NCBI RefSeq assembly: GCF_016907955.1
Contig: NZ_JAFBCX010000009.1
Location: 186,001-250,000, forward strand
Length of the DNA stretch: 64,000 nucleotides
Direction: 5' to 3'
Origin: Lentzea nigeriaca
Lineage (GTDB): Bacteria > Actinomycetota > Actinomycetes > Mycobacteriales > Pseudonocardiaceae
Positions 8,521 through 17,954 of the stretch are shown in pieces. Each line of letters begins with the position of its first letter. Positions within the stretch are counted from its first letter, which is position 1. A program made the position numbers and the translations under genes. Below the pieces are notes generated by a model that was given only the letters and a program-made list of their open reading frames with translations, made no database searches and was not told the origin of the DNA.

Positions 8521-8560
8521 CGAAAGGCCCAGGAACTCGGACGAGTTCCTGGGCCTTTCG
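8521..8560 (+). terminator. Intrinsic terminator after fadD15
   Basis: AGGCCCAGGAACTC and its complement GAGTTCCTGGGCCT pair across a 4-nt loop, flanked by CGAAA and TTTCG. It lies 14 nt after the stop codon. Confidence 0.85.
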
Positions 8561-8655
8561 ACCCCCAGCGATCGTGATCCGCGGATCTCCGCGGAACCCG
8601 AGAAGTTTGTTGCCCCGGCCCCCCGACCGGGACGTGTAGAAGATTGCCGTACGGC

Positions 8656-8706
8656 GCTGACGTATCGCTGACGCGTCGATGTCACTCGGCGACAGCGCGC
8701 TAATAG
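8656..8706 (+). promoter_or_regulatory. SARP-type direct repeats and -10 box upstream of the AfsR-like gene
   Basis: GCTGACG at 8656-8662 and 8667-8673 are identical heptamers separated by 4 nt. Weaker relatives GATGTCA (8678) and GCGACAG (8689) continue the exact 11-bp period. The series ends just before a TAATAG -10-like hexamer at 8701. Heptamers at 11-bp intervals next to the -10 box are the established binding architecture of SARP/AfsR DNA-binding domains. Autoregulation of the downstream gene is inferred. Confidence 0.5.
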
Positions 8707-8751
8707 GCTGTCCGTAGACGGGGATCATTCGACACGTACGAGGGGAAGGCA

Positions 8752-11616
8752 ATGGCTCCGGGTCCGCAGTTCCGGCTGCTCGGCCCGATGGAAGTGCGCC
8801 TGAACGACACACCGGTGGTGCTGCGGGCGGGCAAGCATCGAGCGTTGCTGGCGGCGTTGCTGCTGCGACCGAACCGCGTCGTACCCGTGACGGAACTCGT
8901 CGAGCACCTCTGGGGCGACGCACCGCCCGCACGCACGCGTGGCACGTTGCAGACGTACGTGATGCGGCTGCGGGCGGCGCTGGGCGACCCCTCGTTGATC
9001 CAGACCGCCGCCGACGGCTACCGGATGCGCGTCGACCCGCTGGCCGTGGACGTGCACCGGTTCGCTGACGCGGCTGCTCGCGGACGTGCGGCAGCGGCGT
9101 CGAACGACCTGGTCAGCGCGCGGAAAGCGTTTGCCGAGGCGTTGGAGCTGTGGCGTGGTCCGGTCCTGTCGGACGTGCCTTCGGAGACGCTGAACTCCGA
9201 GCACGCGCCACGGCTGACCGAGCTGCTGATGACCGTGCACGAACAGCGCGTGGACGTCGAGCTCGCGCTGGGCAACCATGCCGACCTGGTGCCGGAGCTG
9301 TTCGCGCTGACGCGAGACCACCCGTTGCGCGAACGGTTCTGGGGTCAGCTGATGCTCGCGCTGTACCGCAGCAGCAGGCAGGCGGAGGCGTTGGAGGCGT
9401 TCCGGCAGCTGGACCGGACGCTGGACGAACAGCTCGGCATCGACCCGACCGAGGAGCTGCGCGAGCTGCACCAGGCGATCCTGATGGGAGCGCCGGAACT
9501 CGCGGCACCTGTCGCCGCGCGTGAACCGGAACGCGCGCCCGCGTCGCCGATGCGGCTGCCCGACGACATCGCCGACTTCACGGGGCGCGTGTGGCACGTG
9601 GAACGGGTCTCCGGTCTGCTCACGGGCGGTTCGGTGCCGATCGTGACGCTGGCAGGGCAGCCGGGCGTGGGCAAGACGACGCTGGCGGTGCACGTGGCGC
9701 ACCTGCTGCGCGACCACTTCCCGGACGGGCAGCTGTACGTCGACCTGCGCGGGTACTCGCTCGGGCCGCCGGCGGACGGGATGGACGTGCTGTCGCGGTT
9801 CCTGCGGGCGCTGGGCGTGCCGCCGGACGAGATCCCGCCGGACGCCGACGAGCAGAGCACGATGCTGCGGTCGCTGCTGTCGGGCCGCCGGATGCTGCTG
9901 GTGCTCGACAACGCCTCCGCGCCCGACCAGGTGCGGTCGTTGCTGCCGGGAACGGCGTCGTGCCGGGTGATCGTGACATCGCGGGACGACCTGCGCGGCC
10001 TGATCGCGATGAACGGCGCGCGGACGGTGTCGGTCGACGTGTTCACGCCGTCGGAGTCCTCGGCGTTGCTCACCACACTGCTGGGGCCTGGTGATCACGC
10101 GGAGCTGGCCGCCCGGTGCGGGCACCTGCCGCTCGCGTTGCGGGTGGCCGCCGCCTACCTGGCGGGCCGCGACGACGTGACGATTTCGGGTTCGCCGATC
10201 GAGCTCGCCTACGCGGCTCTGCCGCCCGCACCGCAGCGGTTGTTCCGGCTGCTGTCGCTCGTGCCGGGCCCCGACTTCACCGCGGAGGCCGCCTCCGCAC
10301 TGGCCGATGTGGACGCAGAAGGCCTGCTGGCGGTGCTGGCGATCGCGAAGCTGGTGGTGCCGGTGGCGCCCGGCCGCTACCGGTTCCACGACGAGCTCGT
10401 GCGCTACGCGGCGACGTTGCGCGAACAGTCGGACAGCGCCGCCGAGCAGGAGGTCGCGTGGACGGCGTTGCTCAACCACTACATGCGCGGCGTGGAGCGT
10501 TGTGCCGAACTGCTCTACCCCGGGATCGTGCGGCTGCCGTCGTCGGCTTCCGGTCCGGCGCCGCGGATCTCCAACTCGGCAGAGGCGCTGGCGTGGCTCG
10601 ACGCGGAACGCCCGAACCTGACCGCGGCCATCCGGCACGCCGCCGACCACGGCCCGGCGCCGATGGCGTGGCAGCTGGCCGACGCGTTGCGGGGGTACCT
10701 GTGGATGGGCCAGCACATCGGTGAGTGGCTCGCGACCGCGCACCACGGGCTGCAGGCCGCGCAGGTGTCCGCGCACCGCCCGGCGGAGGCCGCGATGCAC
10801 GCCAACCTCGGCACGCTCTACCTGCGGCTCGGCGAGTACGCGCTGTCGGTGGAGCACCACAACCAGGCCATCGAGCTGTACCGGGCGCTGGGCGACGAGG
10901 ATGCCGAGGCGAGCGTTCTGAACAACCTGAGCCTCGTCCACCGGCGTTCCGGCCAGCTGCCCGAGGCGAAGCAGGCGCTGGTCCGCAGCCTGGAGATGCT
11001 GCGTTCCGCCGACAGCGTCAGCAGCAGCCTGTACAACCTCGGCCAGCTCGCCGTGGAGCTCGGCGAGATCGACGGCGCCGTCGAGCACTTCTCCCAGGCG
11101 CTGGCTCTCGCGCCGAACGCCGACAGCCACACCTACCTCGGCATGGCGCTGCGCCTGCAGGGCCGGTTCGACGAGGCGCGCACCCATCTCGAACGCGCCC
11201 TGGAGCTCGGCAACGTGGCGGCGGGCGAGGCCGAGGCCCTGGACAACCTCGCCGCGCTGGAGCTCGCCGCGGGCAACCCCGAGGCCGCGCTGTCGCTGGC
11301 GTCGCGGGCGTTGTCGCTGGTCGCCGATGGTGGTGATCCACAGGTGGCGACGTCGGTGCGGATCACGCTCGGCGAGGTCCGCCGCGCGCTGTCCGACCTC
11401 GACGCCGCGGCCGAGCTGTTCGAGCAGGCCCTGGTGACGGCTCGTCGGATCGGTTACGCCTCCGGTGAGATCCGCGCGCTGATCGACCTCTCCGTGGTGT
11501 GGCGGGATCTCGAACGCGACTCCGATTCCCGGTCCGCCGCCGACGAGGCCGCACGGCGCAGCGCCGAACTCGGGTTGCGCGCCCTGGAGAACCGGGCCCG
11601 CGAACTCAGCCGATGA
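8752..11616 (+). CDS. AfsR/SARP-family regulator with NTPase and TPR domains
   Basis: The 954-aa regulator has an OmpR-like DNA-binding domain at about residues 1-95 (FRLLGPMEVRLN, LVEHLWGDAPP, TLQTYVMRLRAALG), a bacterial transcriptional activator domain at 100-245, an NB-ARC/STAND NTPase with Walker A AGQPGVGKTT near 302 and LLVLDNAS as Walker B, and tetratricopeptide repeats from about 640 to the end. AfsR-type proteins integrate signals, often Ser/Thr phosphorylation, to activate secondary metabolism. The ATG at 8752 follows GAGGGGAAGG. Its gene tail overlaps the convergent pimB' gene by 11 bp. The target is unknown; it is 41 kb from the biosynthetic cluster in this window. Confidence 0.9.
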   Translation: MAPGPQFRLLGPMEVRLNDTPVVLRAGKHRALLAALLLRPNRVVPVTELVEHLWGDAPPARTRGTLQTYVMRLRAALGDPSLIQTAADGYRMRVDPLAVDVHRFADAAARGRAAAASNDLVSARKAFAEALELWRGPVLSDVPSETLNSEHAPRLTELLMTVHEQRVDVELALGNHADLVPELFALTRDHPLRERFWGQLMLALYRSSRQAEALEAFRQLDRTLDEQLGIDPTEELRELHQAILMGAPELAAPVAAREPERAPASPMRLPDDIADFTGRVWHVERVSGLLTGGSVPIVTLAGQPGVGKTTLAVHVAHLLRDHFPDGQLYVDLRGYSLGPPADGMDVLSRFLRALGVPPDEIPPDADEQSTMLRSLLSGRRMLLVLDNASAPDQVRSLLPGTASCRVIVTSRDDLRGLIAMNGARTVSVDVFTPSESSALLTTLLGPGDHAELAARCGHLPLALRVAAAYLAGRDDVTISGSPIELAYAALPPAPQRLFRLLSLVPGPDFTAEAASALADVDAEGLLAVLAIAKLVVPVAPGRYRFHDELVRYAATLREQSDSAAEQEVAWTALLNHYMRGVERCAELLYPGIVRLPSSASGPAPRISNSAEALAWLDAERPNLTAAIRHAADHGPAPMAWQLADALRGYLWMGQHIGEWLATAHHGLQAAQVSAHRPAEAAMHANLGTLYLRLGEYALSVEHHNQAIELYRALGDEDAEASVLNNLSLVHRRSGQLPEAKQALVRSLEMLRSADSVSSSLYNLGQLAVELGEIDGAVEHFSQALALAPNADSHTYLGMALRLQGRFDEARTHLERALELGNVAAGEAEALDNLAALELAAGNPEAALSLASRALSLVADGGDPQVATSVRITLGEVRRALSDLDAAAELFEQALVTARRIGYASGEIRALIDLSVVWRDLERDSDSRSAADEAARRSAELGLRALENRARELSR

Positions 11617-12709
11617 GGCCTTCGAGGCGGTGTGCGAGCTGGTCCCACCGCCAGTGGTCGCTCACCCACTCCCGCCCGGCACGGCCCATTTTGGCCGCCA
11701 TCTCGGGGTCGGCGAGCAGGGCGGCGACCCTCTCGGCGACGTGCTCCACGTCGCGGCCGTCGACGACGTTGCCGGTGATGCCGTCGCGCACGGTCTCCGG
11801 CGCGCCGCCGGACCGTCCGGCGATCACCGGCAGCCCGGTCGCCGAGGCCTCCAGGTAGACGATGCCGAGGCCCTCGACGTCGAGGCCGCGTCCGCGGGTG
11901 CGGCAGGGCATCGCGAAGACGTCGCCGGCGTTGTAGTGCGCGGGCAGTTCCTCCCACGGCACAGAACCGGTCAGCACCACGTCGCGGTTGCCGGCGGCCA
12001 GCTTCTCGAGCGTGCCCCGGTACGGTCCGCCGCCGACGATCAGCAGTGCCGCGTCCGGCGCCGTGCGCTGGATCAGCGGCAACGCGCGGATCAGTACGTC
12101 CTGCCCCTTGCGCGGCACCAACCGTGACACGCACACGATCACCGGACGGTCGCCCAGCCCGTAGCGGCGGCGGATCTCGGCACGCGCGGCCGGGTCCGGG
12201 CGATAGAGGTCAGTGTCCACACCGGACGGAAGATGCTCCAGCGCCGCCATCGGACCGAACGCCGCGGCGAACCGCGAACGCGTGTAGCGGCTCACGTAGG
12301 TCACAACGTCCACACCGGACCCGATGGCCCGCAACGCCTGCCGTGCCACCGGCAGCATCGACCAGCCGACCTCGTGGCCGTGGGTGCACGCGACCGCGCG
12401 GCTCAGGTCGAGCGAGGGTGCCAGCAACGCCAGCGGAGCCGCCGCACCGAACCACGCGGCGTCGCACGACTCGGCACGCGCGATCTCGCGGGCGCGCTTG
12501 AGGACGTCAGGCGTCGGCAGCATCAGGGACGTGGGATGCCGGACGACAGGAAAAGGCTGCTCCGCGTCGAACTCCGCCGCGCCCTTCCACTTCGGCGCGT
12601 ACACGACGAGGGAGTCCTCGGGCAGCCGTGTCGCCAGCGCGTGCAGGTAGGACTGGATGCCACCAGGGCGGGGTGGGAAGTCGTTGGTCACCAGCAAGGT
12701 TCGGCGCAC
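11606..12709 (-). CDS. pimB: GT4 glycosyltransferase, PimB'-like mannosyltransferase
   Basis: The 367-aa GT-B enzyme would transfer mannose from GDP-mannose to phosphatidyl-inositol monomannoside at the inner membrane face, the second step of PIM synthesis. Visible motifs: N-terminal TNDFPPRPGGIQSYLHALA, SRLVPRKGQDVLI, and the donor-binding GLGIVYLEASATGLPV followed by GRSGGAPETV, a block characteristic of Rv2188c. The GTG at 12709 is placed just before the first beta strand. It follows the metallopeptidase-like gene, as Rv2188c follows Rv2189c. Another lipid glycosyl acceptor is possible. Confidence 0.85.
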   Translation of the reverse strand: MRRTLLVTNDFPPRPGGIQSYLHALATRLPEDSLVVYAPKWKGAAEFDAEQPFPVVRHPTSLMLPTPDVLKRAREIARAESCDAAWFGAAAPLALLAPSLDLSRAVACTHGHEVGWSMLPVARQALRAIGSGVDVVTYVSRYTRSRFAAAFGPMAALEHLPSGVDTDLYRPDPAARAEIRRRYGLGDRPVIVCVSRLVPRKGQDVLIRALPLIQRTAPDAALLIVGGGPYRGTLEKLAAGNRDVVLTGSVPWEELPAHYNAGDVFAMPCRTRGRGLDVEGLGIVYLEASATGLPVIAGRSGGAPETVRDGITGNVVDGRDVEHVAERVAALLADPEMAAKMGRAGREWVSDHWRWDQLAHRLEGLIG

Positions 12710-12719
12710 GGGACCAACG

Positions 12720-13487
12720 CTATCCGATGCTCGATCGCAGGAAATCGCGCCAGCCCGGCACGTCGACCGCCCGCGGGTCCACAGCGGACAGCGACGCGTG
12801 CTGCAGGAAGAAGGCCACGACGCCCCGCTCGCCCAGCTTCGACTCCAGGTAGACCATGATCGAGTACGCCTGCTGGTAGGCCAGGTCACGACCGGGACCG
12901 CCGAAATCGGTCGGCAGCGCCGAGACGTTCGAGGTGAGCAATGGCGCGGCCTGGCGCAACGGCACCCCGAGGCCGTGGAACGCCACCCAGTCCGCGAACC
13001 CCTCCACCAGCCACAGCGGAGCCGAGTCCGACGTCAGGTCACGCGTTGCCACATGCGTGATCTCGTGCCGCAGCAGCACGCGCAATTCCAGCTGCGTGAG
13101 CGACGCCGCCCGCGCCCGGTTGAGCACCACGCGCTGCCCGGCACCGTCACGAATCGCGACGCCGGCCATGTCCGTGAACGCCGGTCCGACGAGCGACACC
13201 AGGTCCGCATCCGTCGCCGGAATGACGACGTCGACCCGCTTCACCCAGCTGATATCCAATATATCGGCGACGCCGGCCACCGACTCGTCCACGAGCCCCG
13301 ACACCCGGGAGGCCAGCTCACCATCGCAAGAACTGCTGGTCACAGTACCGGCGGAGACCTTGAGCACCGCCTCTTTGCAATGAGCTGTTGCAGTCGGCGG
13401 CAACTCAACGGGCCGTGTTGCAATGGTGAGGCCGAGCAGGAACGTCATGGCGACCGTGATCGCCAGCAACGTCCGTACGTATTTCAC
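12720..13487 (-). CDS. Exported gluzincin-like metallopeptidase (Rv2189c-like position)
   Basis: The 255-aa protein has an N-terminal hydrophobic segment (LLAITVAMTFLLGLTIA) acting as signal peptide or anchor. It carries HEITH (HExxH) and, 23 residues later, WLVEGFADWV, the third Glu ligand arrangement of gluzincin zinc peptidases. Two cysteines near the N-terminus could form a disulfide. The gene ends 10 bp before pimB' and begins close to the NlpC/P60 gene. An AT-rich repeat motif (13249-13267) is embedded in it and encodes ADILDIS using a rare ATA codon. Substrate unknown. Confidence 0.75.
   Translation of the reverse strand: MKYVRTLLAITVAMTFLLGLTIATRPVELPPTATAHCKEAVLKVSAGTVTSSSCDGELASRVSGLVDESVAGVADILDISWVKRVDVVIPATDADLVSLVGPAFTDMAGVAIRDGAGQRVVLNRARAASLTQLELRVLLRHEITHVATRDLTSDSAPLWLVEGFADWVAFHGLGVPLRQAAPLLTSNVSALPTDFGGPGRDLAYQQAYSIMVYLESKLGERGVVAFFLQHASLSAVDPRAVDVPGWRDFLRSSIG
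13249..13267. repeat. AT-rich iterated motif inside the metallopeptidase gene
   Basis: CTGATATCCAATATATCGG belongs to the dispersed GATATC/GATATATC motif family. Nineteen bases from 13250 (GATATCCAATATATCGGCG) recur exactly inside cobS near 37703 although the two proteins are unrelated. Confidence 0.6.
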
Positions 13488-13497
13488 CGGCGCAACG

Positions 13498-14502
13498 CTA
13501 GCCCTCGATACGCCGAATCACCGCGATAGGCCCGATGGCGTCGATCGGGGCGATCTTCACCGGCTGACCCTCGGTCGAGGCGTGCACGGCTCGCATGTTG
13601 TCGACAGCCATCGCGACGTGCGACCGGCTCGCGTAGTAGATGATCAGGTCGCCCGCGCGGACGTCACCGCGCGACACGACGCGCCCCACCCCGGCCTGTC
13701 CGCCGGACGTCCGCGGGATCGCGTACCCGGCGGCCGCGTAGGCCTTCATCGTCAGACCGGCGCAGTCCCACTCGTCGAGCCCGGTCCCGCCGTACTTGTA
13801 CCCGTCCCCGCGCTGCTCCAGCGCGAACGCCAGCGCGATGCCCGCCGCCCCCTCCGGCACGCGGACCGGTGACCGGTCGCCCGGATCGCGCAACTGGTTC
13901 ACGACCGGCGCCGGCAGCCGCGTCAACGCCGCACGTACCTCGCCGATCTGGGCCTGCAACGCGCGGTTGCGCGCGTCGAGGTCGTTCTTCAGCTTCTCGG
14001 CGGCCGAGGTGGCCTCGGCGGCACGGGTCCGCGCGTTCTCCGCCACCTGGTGCGCCTGACGGGCCTTCTCCACCGCACCGGACAGCCGCGCCAGCGAGTC
14101 GGCCTTGTCCGACGCCAGCACCCGCATCATCTCGAGGCGGTTCAGGAAGTCCTGCTGCGAGTCGGCGACGAGCAGCGCCGACAGCTGGTTGAACCGCGCG
14201 CCCTCGAACGACGCCTGCGTGATGAGGTCGACCTGGCCGCGGTAGTCGTCCTCGTCGGACTTCGCCTGCCGCTCGATCTGCTGCGCCGCCGCGACATCCG
14301 CGGTCGCACGCTCGAGCTCGGCCCGCCGCTGGACGAGATCCTCCTGCGCGCGCAGGACTTCCTCGTTGAGCTTTGTCGCCTGTTCCGTCAGCGCGGCGTA
14401 CGCGCGCGCCGGATCAGCCGGCTGTGCTGCGAACGACACGGCCGGAAGTGCGGAGAAAACCAGGGCGGTAACCAGAACACCGCGGGTGAGCTTGCGCGAC
14501 AT
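13498..14502 (-). CDS. Secreted NlpC/P60 peptidoglycan endopeptidase with coiled coil
   Basis: The 334-aa protein has a signal peptide (LTRGVLVTALVFSALPAVSFA), a long coiled-coil region from about 30 to 190, and a C-terminal NlpC/P60 domain with catalytic Cys in EWDCAGLTMKAY and His in SRSHVAMAVDN. It should cleave the D-Glu to diaminopimelate bond in stem peptides, like the RipA/CwlO group, and corresponds in position to Rv2190c. The coiled coil probably restrains activity until an FtsEX-like partner acts, by analogy. I chose the ATG at 14502 because the signal peptide starts there. Confidence 0.85.
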   Translation of the reverse strand: MSRKLTRGVLVTALVFSALPAVSFAAQPADPARAYAALTEQATKLNEEVLRAQEDLVQRRAELERATADVAAAQQIERQAKSDEDDYRGQVDLITQASFEGARFNQLSALLVADSQQDFLNRLEMMRVLASDKADSLARLSGAVEKARQAHQVAENARTRAAEATSAAEKLKNDLDARNRALQAQIGEVRAALTRLPAPVVNQLRDPGDRSPVRVPEGAAGIALAFALEQRGDGYKYGGTGLDEWDCAGLTMKAYAAAGYAIPRTSGGQAGVGRVVSRGDVRAGDLIIYYASRSHVAMAVDNMRAVHASTEGQPVKIAPIDAIGPIAVIRRIEG

Positions 14503-14595
14503 CACGTCGCCGATCCCCTTCGCGAGAACAAGACCGTCAGATCGACCCCAAAGATCGACCCCCAAAGATCGACAGGGCGTCAGGCTACCGGGTGA

Positions 14596-15939
14596 TCAAA
14601 CGCGCCCGAGACGGGCCAGCAACACAGCGGACGGCACCGGGTGCGCGCCACGCCGGCGCACCGAGTCGGCGACCGCGCGATCCGACGTCACCACCACCAC
14701 GGGACGCCCCTCCGGCTCCGCGGTGACCAGCGCACGAATGACGTCATCGGCCAGAACACCGGGATCGCTGAAGAGGACGCGCACGCCCCGTGGCGCCGCC
14801 GCAGGCACGGCCACCACCCCCGCACCATCGAACACCAACGTGACCTCGGCGCCCGTGCGCGCGGCCAGCACGGCCAGCTGGTGCACGAGCCGATCACGTT
14901 GGTCCGACAGCGACAGCTCCGGATAGCCGGTCTTGGTGACGTTGTAGCCGTCCACCACCAAATGGACAGCGGGCAACGCCAGCAGTCGATCCAGGGCGGC
15001 GGGGTCCTCCACGCGTCCGACGGCACCCTGCGAGGCACTGGCGCCTCGCACGAGGTCGGCAGGACGCGGTCCCGTGCCACCCAGCGCGAGTTCACGACGC
15101 AGACCCGTCACGGCACCGTCGAGCGTGTCCACGAGCAGCGCGAGCCGCACCTCGTCCGCCTGCCGGGCCTCCCGCGCGGACTGGCGCGCGACCTCGGCGT
15201 CGGCGATGGCCCGTTGTGCCTTGGCCCGCTCGGTCTCGGCCCGTTCCCGTTCGCGGTCGCGTTCGGCGGTGAGTCGCTTGACCTCGTCGGCCGTGCGTTC
15301 CTGGATCCTGTCCACCTCGGCGGCGGCGGCTTCCGCGGCGTCCTTGGCCTCGCGCAGCTTCACGCCCTGCTCGCGCAGCCGCTTGCGCAGCCGTTCCAGT
15401 TCGATCTCGGCGTCCGCGCGGACGCGTTCGGCAGCCCCGTCGAGCTGGCTGCGTTCCGCCTTCAGCCGTTCCAGTTCGACCTCGAGCCGTTCCGCTCGTG
15501 CTACCGCGGCGTCCCGTTCGGCACGCAGCGTCGCGTCGCCGACCCGCCGCGACACCAGCTCCACGTAATGAGGCGCGACCTCGTCACCGGTCAGCACCGC
15601 CGCCGCGGCAGCCGTCACCGGGTCGGGCGAGGTCACCTCCAGCGTCGACGGCCTGTTCTTGCGCAGCCACTCCACGACGGCCGTGCGGAAGTTGGCCGAG
15701 TCCCGCAGGCCGGCGACGACCTGAGCCCCGCCCAGCCGAGCACGCTTCGTCGGGGCGAACTTCGCCACCGGTCGGAGGTGCTGGGGAACGTCGACCTTCG
15801 CCATCTCGCCGAGCGCGTCGGCACCGAGCTCCGCCAGCCGCACCCGCAACGGCTCCGGCAGGGCCGACCAGTCCACAGTGGACTCGCCTGCGTCCTCGGC
15901 AGGCTGGTCGAACTCGGGCTCGGGCATCGGGTCTGGCAC
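14596..15939 (-). CDS. NYN-domain (YacP-like) ribonuclease-like protein with coiled coil
   Basis: The 447-aa protein has an N-terminal helical region, a long charged coiled coil (about 130-270, rich in Arg/Glu/Ala heptads), and a C-terminal NYN/YacP domain. The domain has LVVDGYNVTKTG, LVFDGAG, VLFSDPG and VVTSDRAVAD, which supply the conserved aspartates of PIN-like nucleases. YacP/Rae1 relatives cleave mRNA on ribosomes in Firmicutes. The GTG at 15939 gives the longest frame; an ATG at 15927 is an alternative with a better-spaced GGGGTG site. Confidence 0.8.
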   Translation of the reverse strand: MPDPMPEPEFDQPAEDAGESTVDWSALPEPLRVRLAELGADALGEMAKVDVPQHLRPVAKFAPTKRARLGGAQVVAGLRDSANFRTAVVEWLRKNRPSTLEVTSPDPVTAAAAAVLTGDEVAPHYVELVSRRVGDATLRAERDAAVARAERLEVELERLKAERSQLDGAAERVRADAEIELERLRKRLREQGVKLREAKDAAEAAAAEVDRIQERTADEVKRLTAERDRERERAETERAKAQRAIADAEVARQSAREARQADEVRLALLVDTLDGAVTGLRRELALGGTGPRPADLVRGASASQGAVGRVEDPAALDRLLALPAVHLVVDGYNVTKTGYPELSLSDQRDRLVHQLAVLAARTGAEVTLVFDGAGVVAVPAAAPRGVRVLFSDPGVLADDVIRALVTAEPEGRPVVVVTSDRAVADSVRRRGAHPVPSAVLLARLGRV

Positions 15940-16100
15940 CCCAACAGGCTAGAGCCCCCGTGCTCGAGCAGCGCACGGACATCTCCCGGCTTCGGAACAA
16001 CGATCTGGACAAGACCGCCGGACGACCTCCTGCCGACCTGACAACCGCAGGTCAACGCCCCTGCGAATGATCGCCGCCGAAAATTGTCAGACCCCGTCGC

Positions 16101-16106
16101 TAACGT
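16101..16106 (+). promoter_or_regulatory. Possible -10 box for a leaderless transcript
   Basis: TAACGT fits the TANNNT -10 consensus and ends 8 nt before the GTG at 16115, which has no convincing ribosome-binding site. The same TAACGTC string precedes lipB (48534). Leaderless mRNAs are common in actinobacteria. Confidence 0.35.
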
Positions 16107-16114
16107 CCCACATC

Positions 16115-17815
16115 GTGACCGGTCAACTGTCCTTCGACGAGCTCGGGACGCCCCTGCACGACACGACGTTCGTCGTGTTCGACCTGGAGACGACAGGCGG
16201 AAGCGCCGAGGAGGACGCCGTCACCGAGATCGGCGCGGTGAAGGTGCGCGGCGGTGAGGTCATCGGCGAGTTCGCCACGCTCGTCGACCCCGAACGCGGC
16301 ATCCCGGTCCAGGTGGCGCAGCTGACCGGCATCACACAGCTGATGGTCACGGGCGCGCCGAGGCTGCAGACGGTGCTGCCCGCGTTCCTCGAGTTCGCGG
16401 CCGGAGCGGTGCTGGTGGCGCACAACTCCGGCTTCGACATCAGCTTTCTCAAGGCGGCCTGCGAGCGGTACGGCTACCGGTGGCCGAAACCGCCGGTGGT
16501 CTGCACGGTGAAGCTGGCGCGGCGCGTGCTGAGCCGCGACGAGGCCCCGTCGTGCCGCCTGTCCGCACTGGCCGACCTCTTCCACACGTCGACCAGGCCG
16601 ACGCACCGGGCGCTGGCCGACGCGCGCGCCACGGTCGAGGTGCTGCACTCGCTGCTGGAGCGGGTCGGCAACGTCGGCGTGCACTCCCTGGAAGAACTGC
16701 TGGCCTATCTGCCGGAGGTGACGCCGGAACAACGCCGCAAGCGCAGCCTGGCCGCGCACCTGCCGTCCAAGCCGGGCGTCTACCTCTTCCGCGGCCCGAA
16801 GGAAGAGGTGCTCTACGTCGGCACGGCGTCAGATCTGCGCCGCCGCGTCCGGCAGTACTTCACGGCCAGCGAGGGCAGACGCAGGCTCCGCGAGATGGTC
16901 GCGCTCGCCGTCCGCGTCGACGCCGTGGAGTGCGCTCATCCGCTGGAAGCCGAAGTACGCGAACTGCGCCTGCTGCGGGCACATCGTCCGGCATACAACC
17001 GCAGATCGAAAAACCCTCACCACGCGTGGTGGCTCGTGCTGACCGATGAGCCTTTCCCACGGCTGTCCATGGTCAGAAACCCTCGTGACGGCGCATTGGG
17101 TCCGTTCCGCACGCGCCAGGCAGCCGAGTCGGTGGCGAGCGCGCTGCTCGACGCCGTGCCGTTGCGCTCGTGCACCATCAAGATCCCGGCGACCAACCAG
17201 CGGGCCACTCCGTGCGCCCTGGCCGAACTGGGCCGCTGCCAGGCCCCGTGCGCGGGCCGCCAGACCGTCGAGGAGTACTCCCCCGCGGTCGTGGCGGTCC
17301 GCGATCTGGTCGTGGGCCGCAGCGCCGATCCTTTACGCAAGCTCATCGACCAGCTGGGCACCCTGGCCTCAGCCGAACGCTTCGAGGAAGCGGCCACCCG
17401 CCGCGACCGCCTGGCCGGCCTGGTCCGGTCGCTCGACCGTGCCCAACGCCTGGCCGCCCTCGCCGCGCTGCCCCAACTCGTGGCTGCCCGCCCCGACCGC
17501 GAAGGCGGCTGGGAGTTCTCCGTCGTCCGCTACGGCCGGCTCGCCTCCGCCGGAGTCGCCCGACGAGGCACCCGTCCGATGCCGGTGGTCGACGCCCTCG
17601 TCGCGTCGGCCGAAACAGTCGTGCCGACCGCCGGCCCGCTGCGCGGCGCACCGCCCGAGGAGACCGGCGTCGTGCTGCGCTGGCTCGACCAGCCGGGCAC
17701 CCGCCTGGTGTACGCGGACGAGCCCTGGTCCTCCCCCGCCGGCGCCGCCGCGGCCTGGCTGCCGTGGGCCGAACAAGCCGCGGGCGCCCGCCCCCTGCAC
17801 GACCGCTGGACCTGA
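16115..17815 (+). CDS. DEDDh exonuclease fused to GIY-YIG/UvrC-like nuclease domain
   Basis: The 566-aa fusion matches Rv2191. Residues 1-200 form a DnaQ-like 3'-5' exonuclease: VVFDLETTGG, HNSGFDISFL and HRALADARAT supply the DEDDh residues. From about 225 a GIY-YIG nuclease follows (PGVYLFRGPKEEVLYVGTAS), then a UvrC-like region with CALAELGRCQAPCAG. The C-terminal RNase H-like and HhH domains of true UvrC are absent, so it is probably a Cho-like auxiliary nuclease in DNA repair. A single TTA (bldA-type) leucine codon lies near 17333. The GTG at 16115 is preferred; an ATG at 16067 is in frame. Confidence 0.85.
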   Translation: MTGQLSFDELGTPLHDTTFVVFDLETTGGSAEEDAVTEIGAVKVRGGEVIGEFATLVDPERGIPVQVAQLTGITQLMVTGAPRLQTVLPAFLEFAAGAVLVAHNSGFDISFLKAACERYGYRWPKPPVVCTVKLARRVLSRDEAPSCRLSALADLFHTSTRPTHRALADARATVEVLHSLLERVGNVGVHSLEELLAYLPEVTPEQRRKRSLAAHLPSKPGVYLFRGPKEEVLYVGTASDLRRRVRQYFTASEGRRRLREMVALAVRVDAVECAHPLEAEVRELRLLRAHRPAYNRRSKNPHHAWWLVLTDEPFPRLSMVRNPRDGALGPFRTRQAAESVASALLDAVPLRSCTIKIPATNQRATPCALAELGRCQAPCAGRQTVEEYSPAVVAVRDLVVGRSADPLRKLIDQLGTLASAERFEEAATRRDRLAGLVRSLDRAQRLAALAALPQLVAARPDREGGWEFSVVRYGRLASAGVARRGTRPMPVVDALVASAETVVPTAGPLRGAPPEETGVVLRWLDQPGTRLVYADEPWSSPAGAAAAWLPWAEQAAGARPLHDRWT

Positions 17816-17825
17816 CCCGCACACG

Positions 17826-17912
17826 CCTTAGCAATGAGTCTTTTGCGGACGAAGTCCAAAGTCTCATTGCTAAGGCACAGGTCAACGTGGTGCCGGACAA
17901 CTGATATATCGG
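17826..17912 (-). repeat. 87-bp composite repeat, copy B
   Basis: In inverted orientation to copy A, the 50-bp palindrome occupies 17826-17875 and ACTGATATATCGG occupies 17900-17912, separated by 24 nt. The palindrome arms CCTTAGCAATGAG and CTCATTGCTAAGG pair perfectly over 13 bp. Copy B lies 11 bp after the exonuclease-fusion stop and 43 bp before the VOC gene. Confidence 0.8.
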
Positions 17913-17954
17913 ATGTGGCACGGCCGGGGGTGCGCCCGGCGCAGAATCGCGATC

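Noticed and set aside
16067..16114. ATG at 16067 as start of the exonuclease fusion
   Set aside because: The added 16 residues are not family-like and the -10-like TAACGT would then lie inside the gene; kept only as an alternative.
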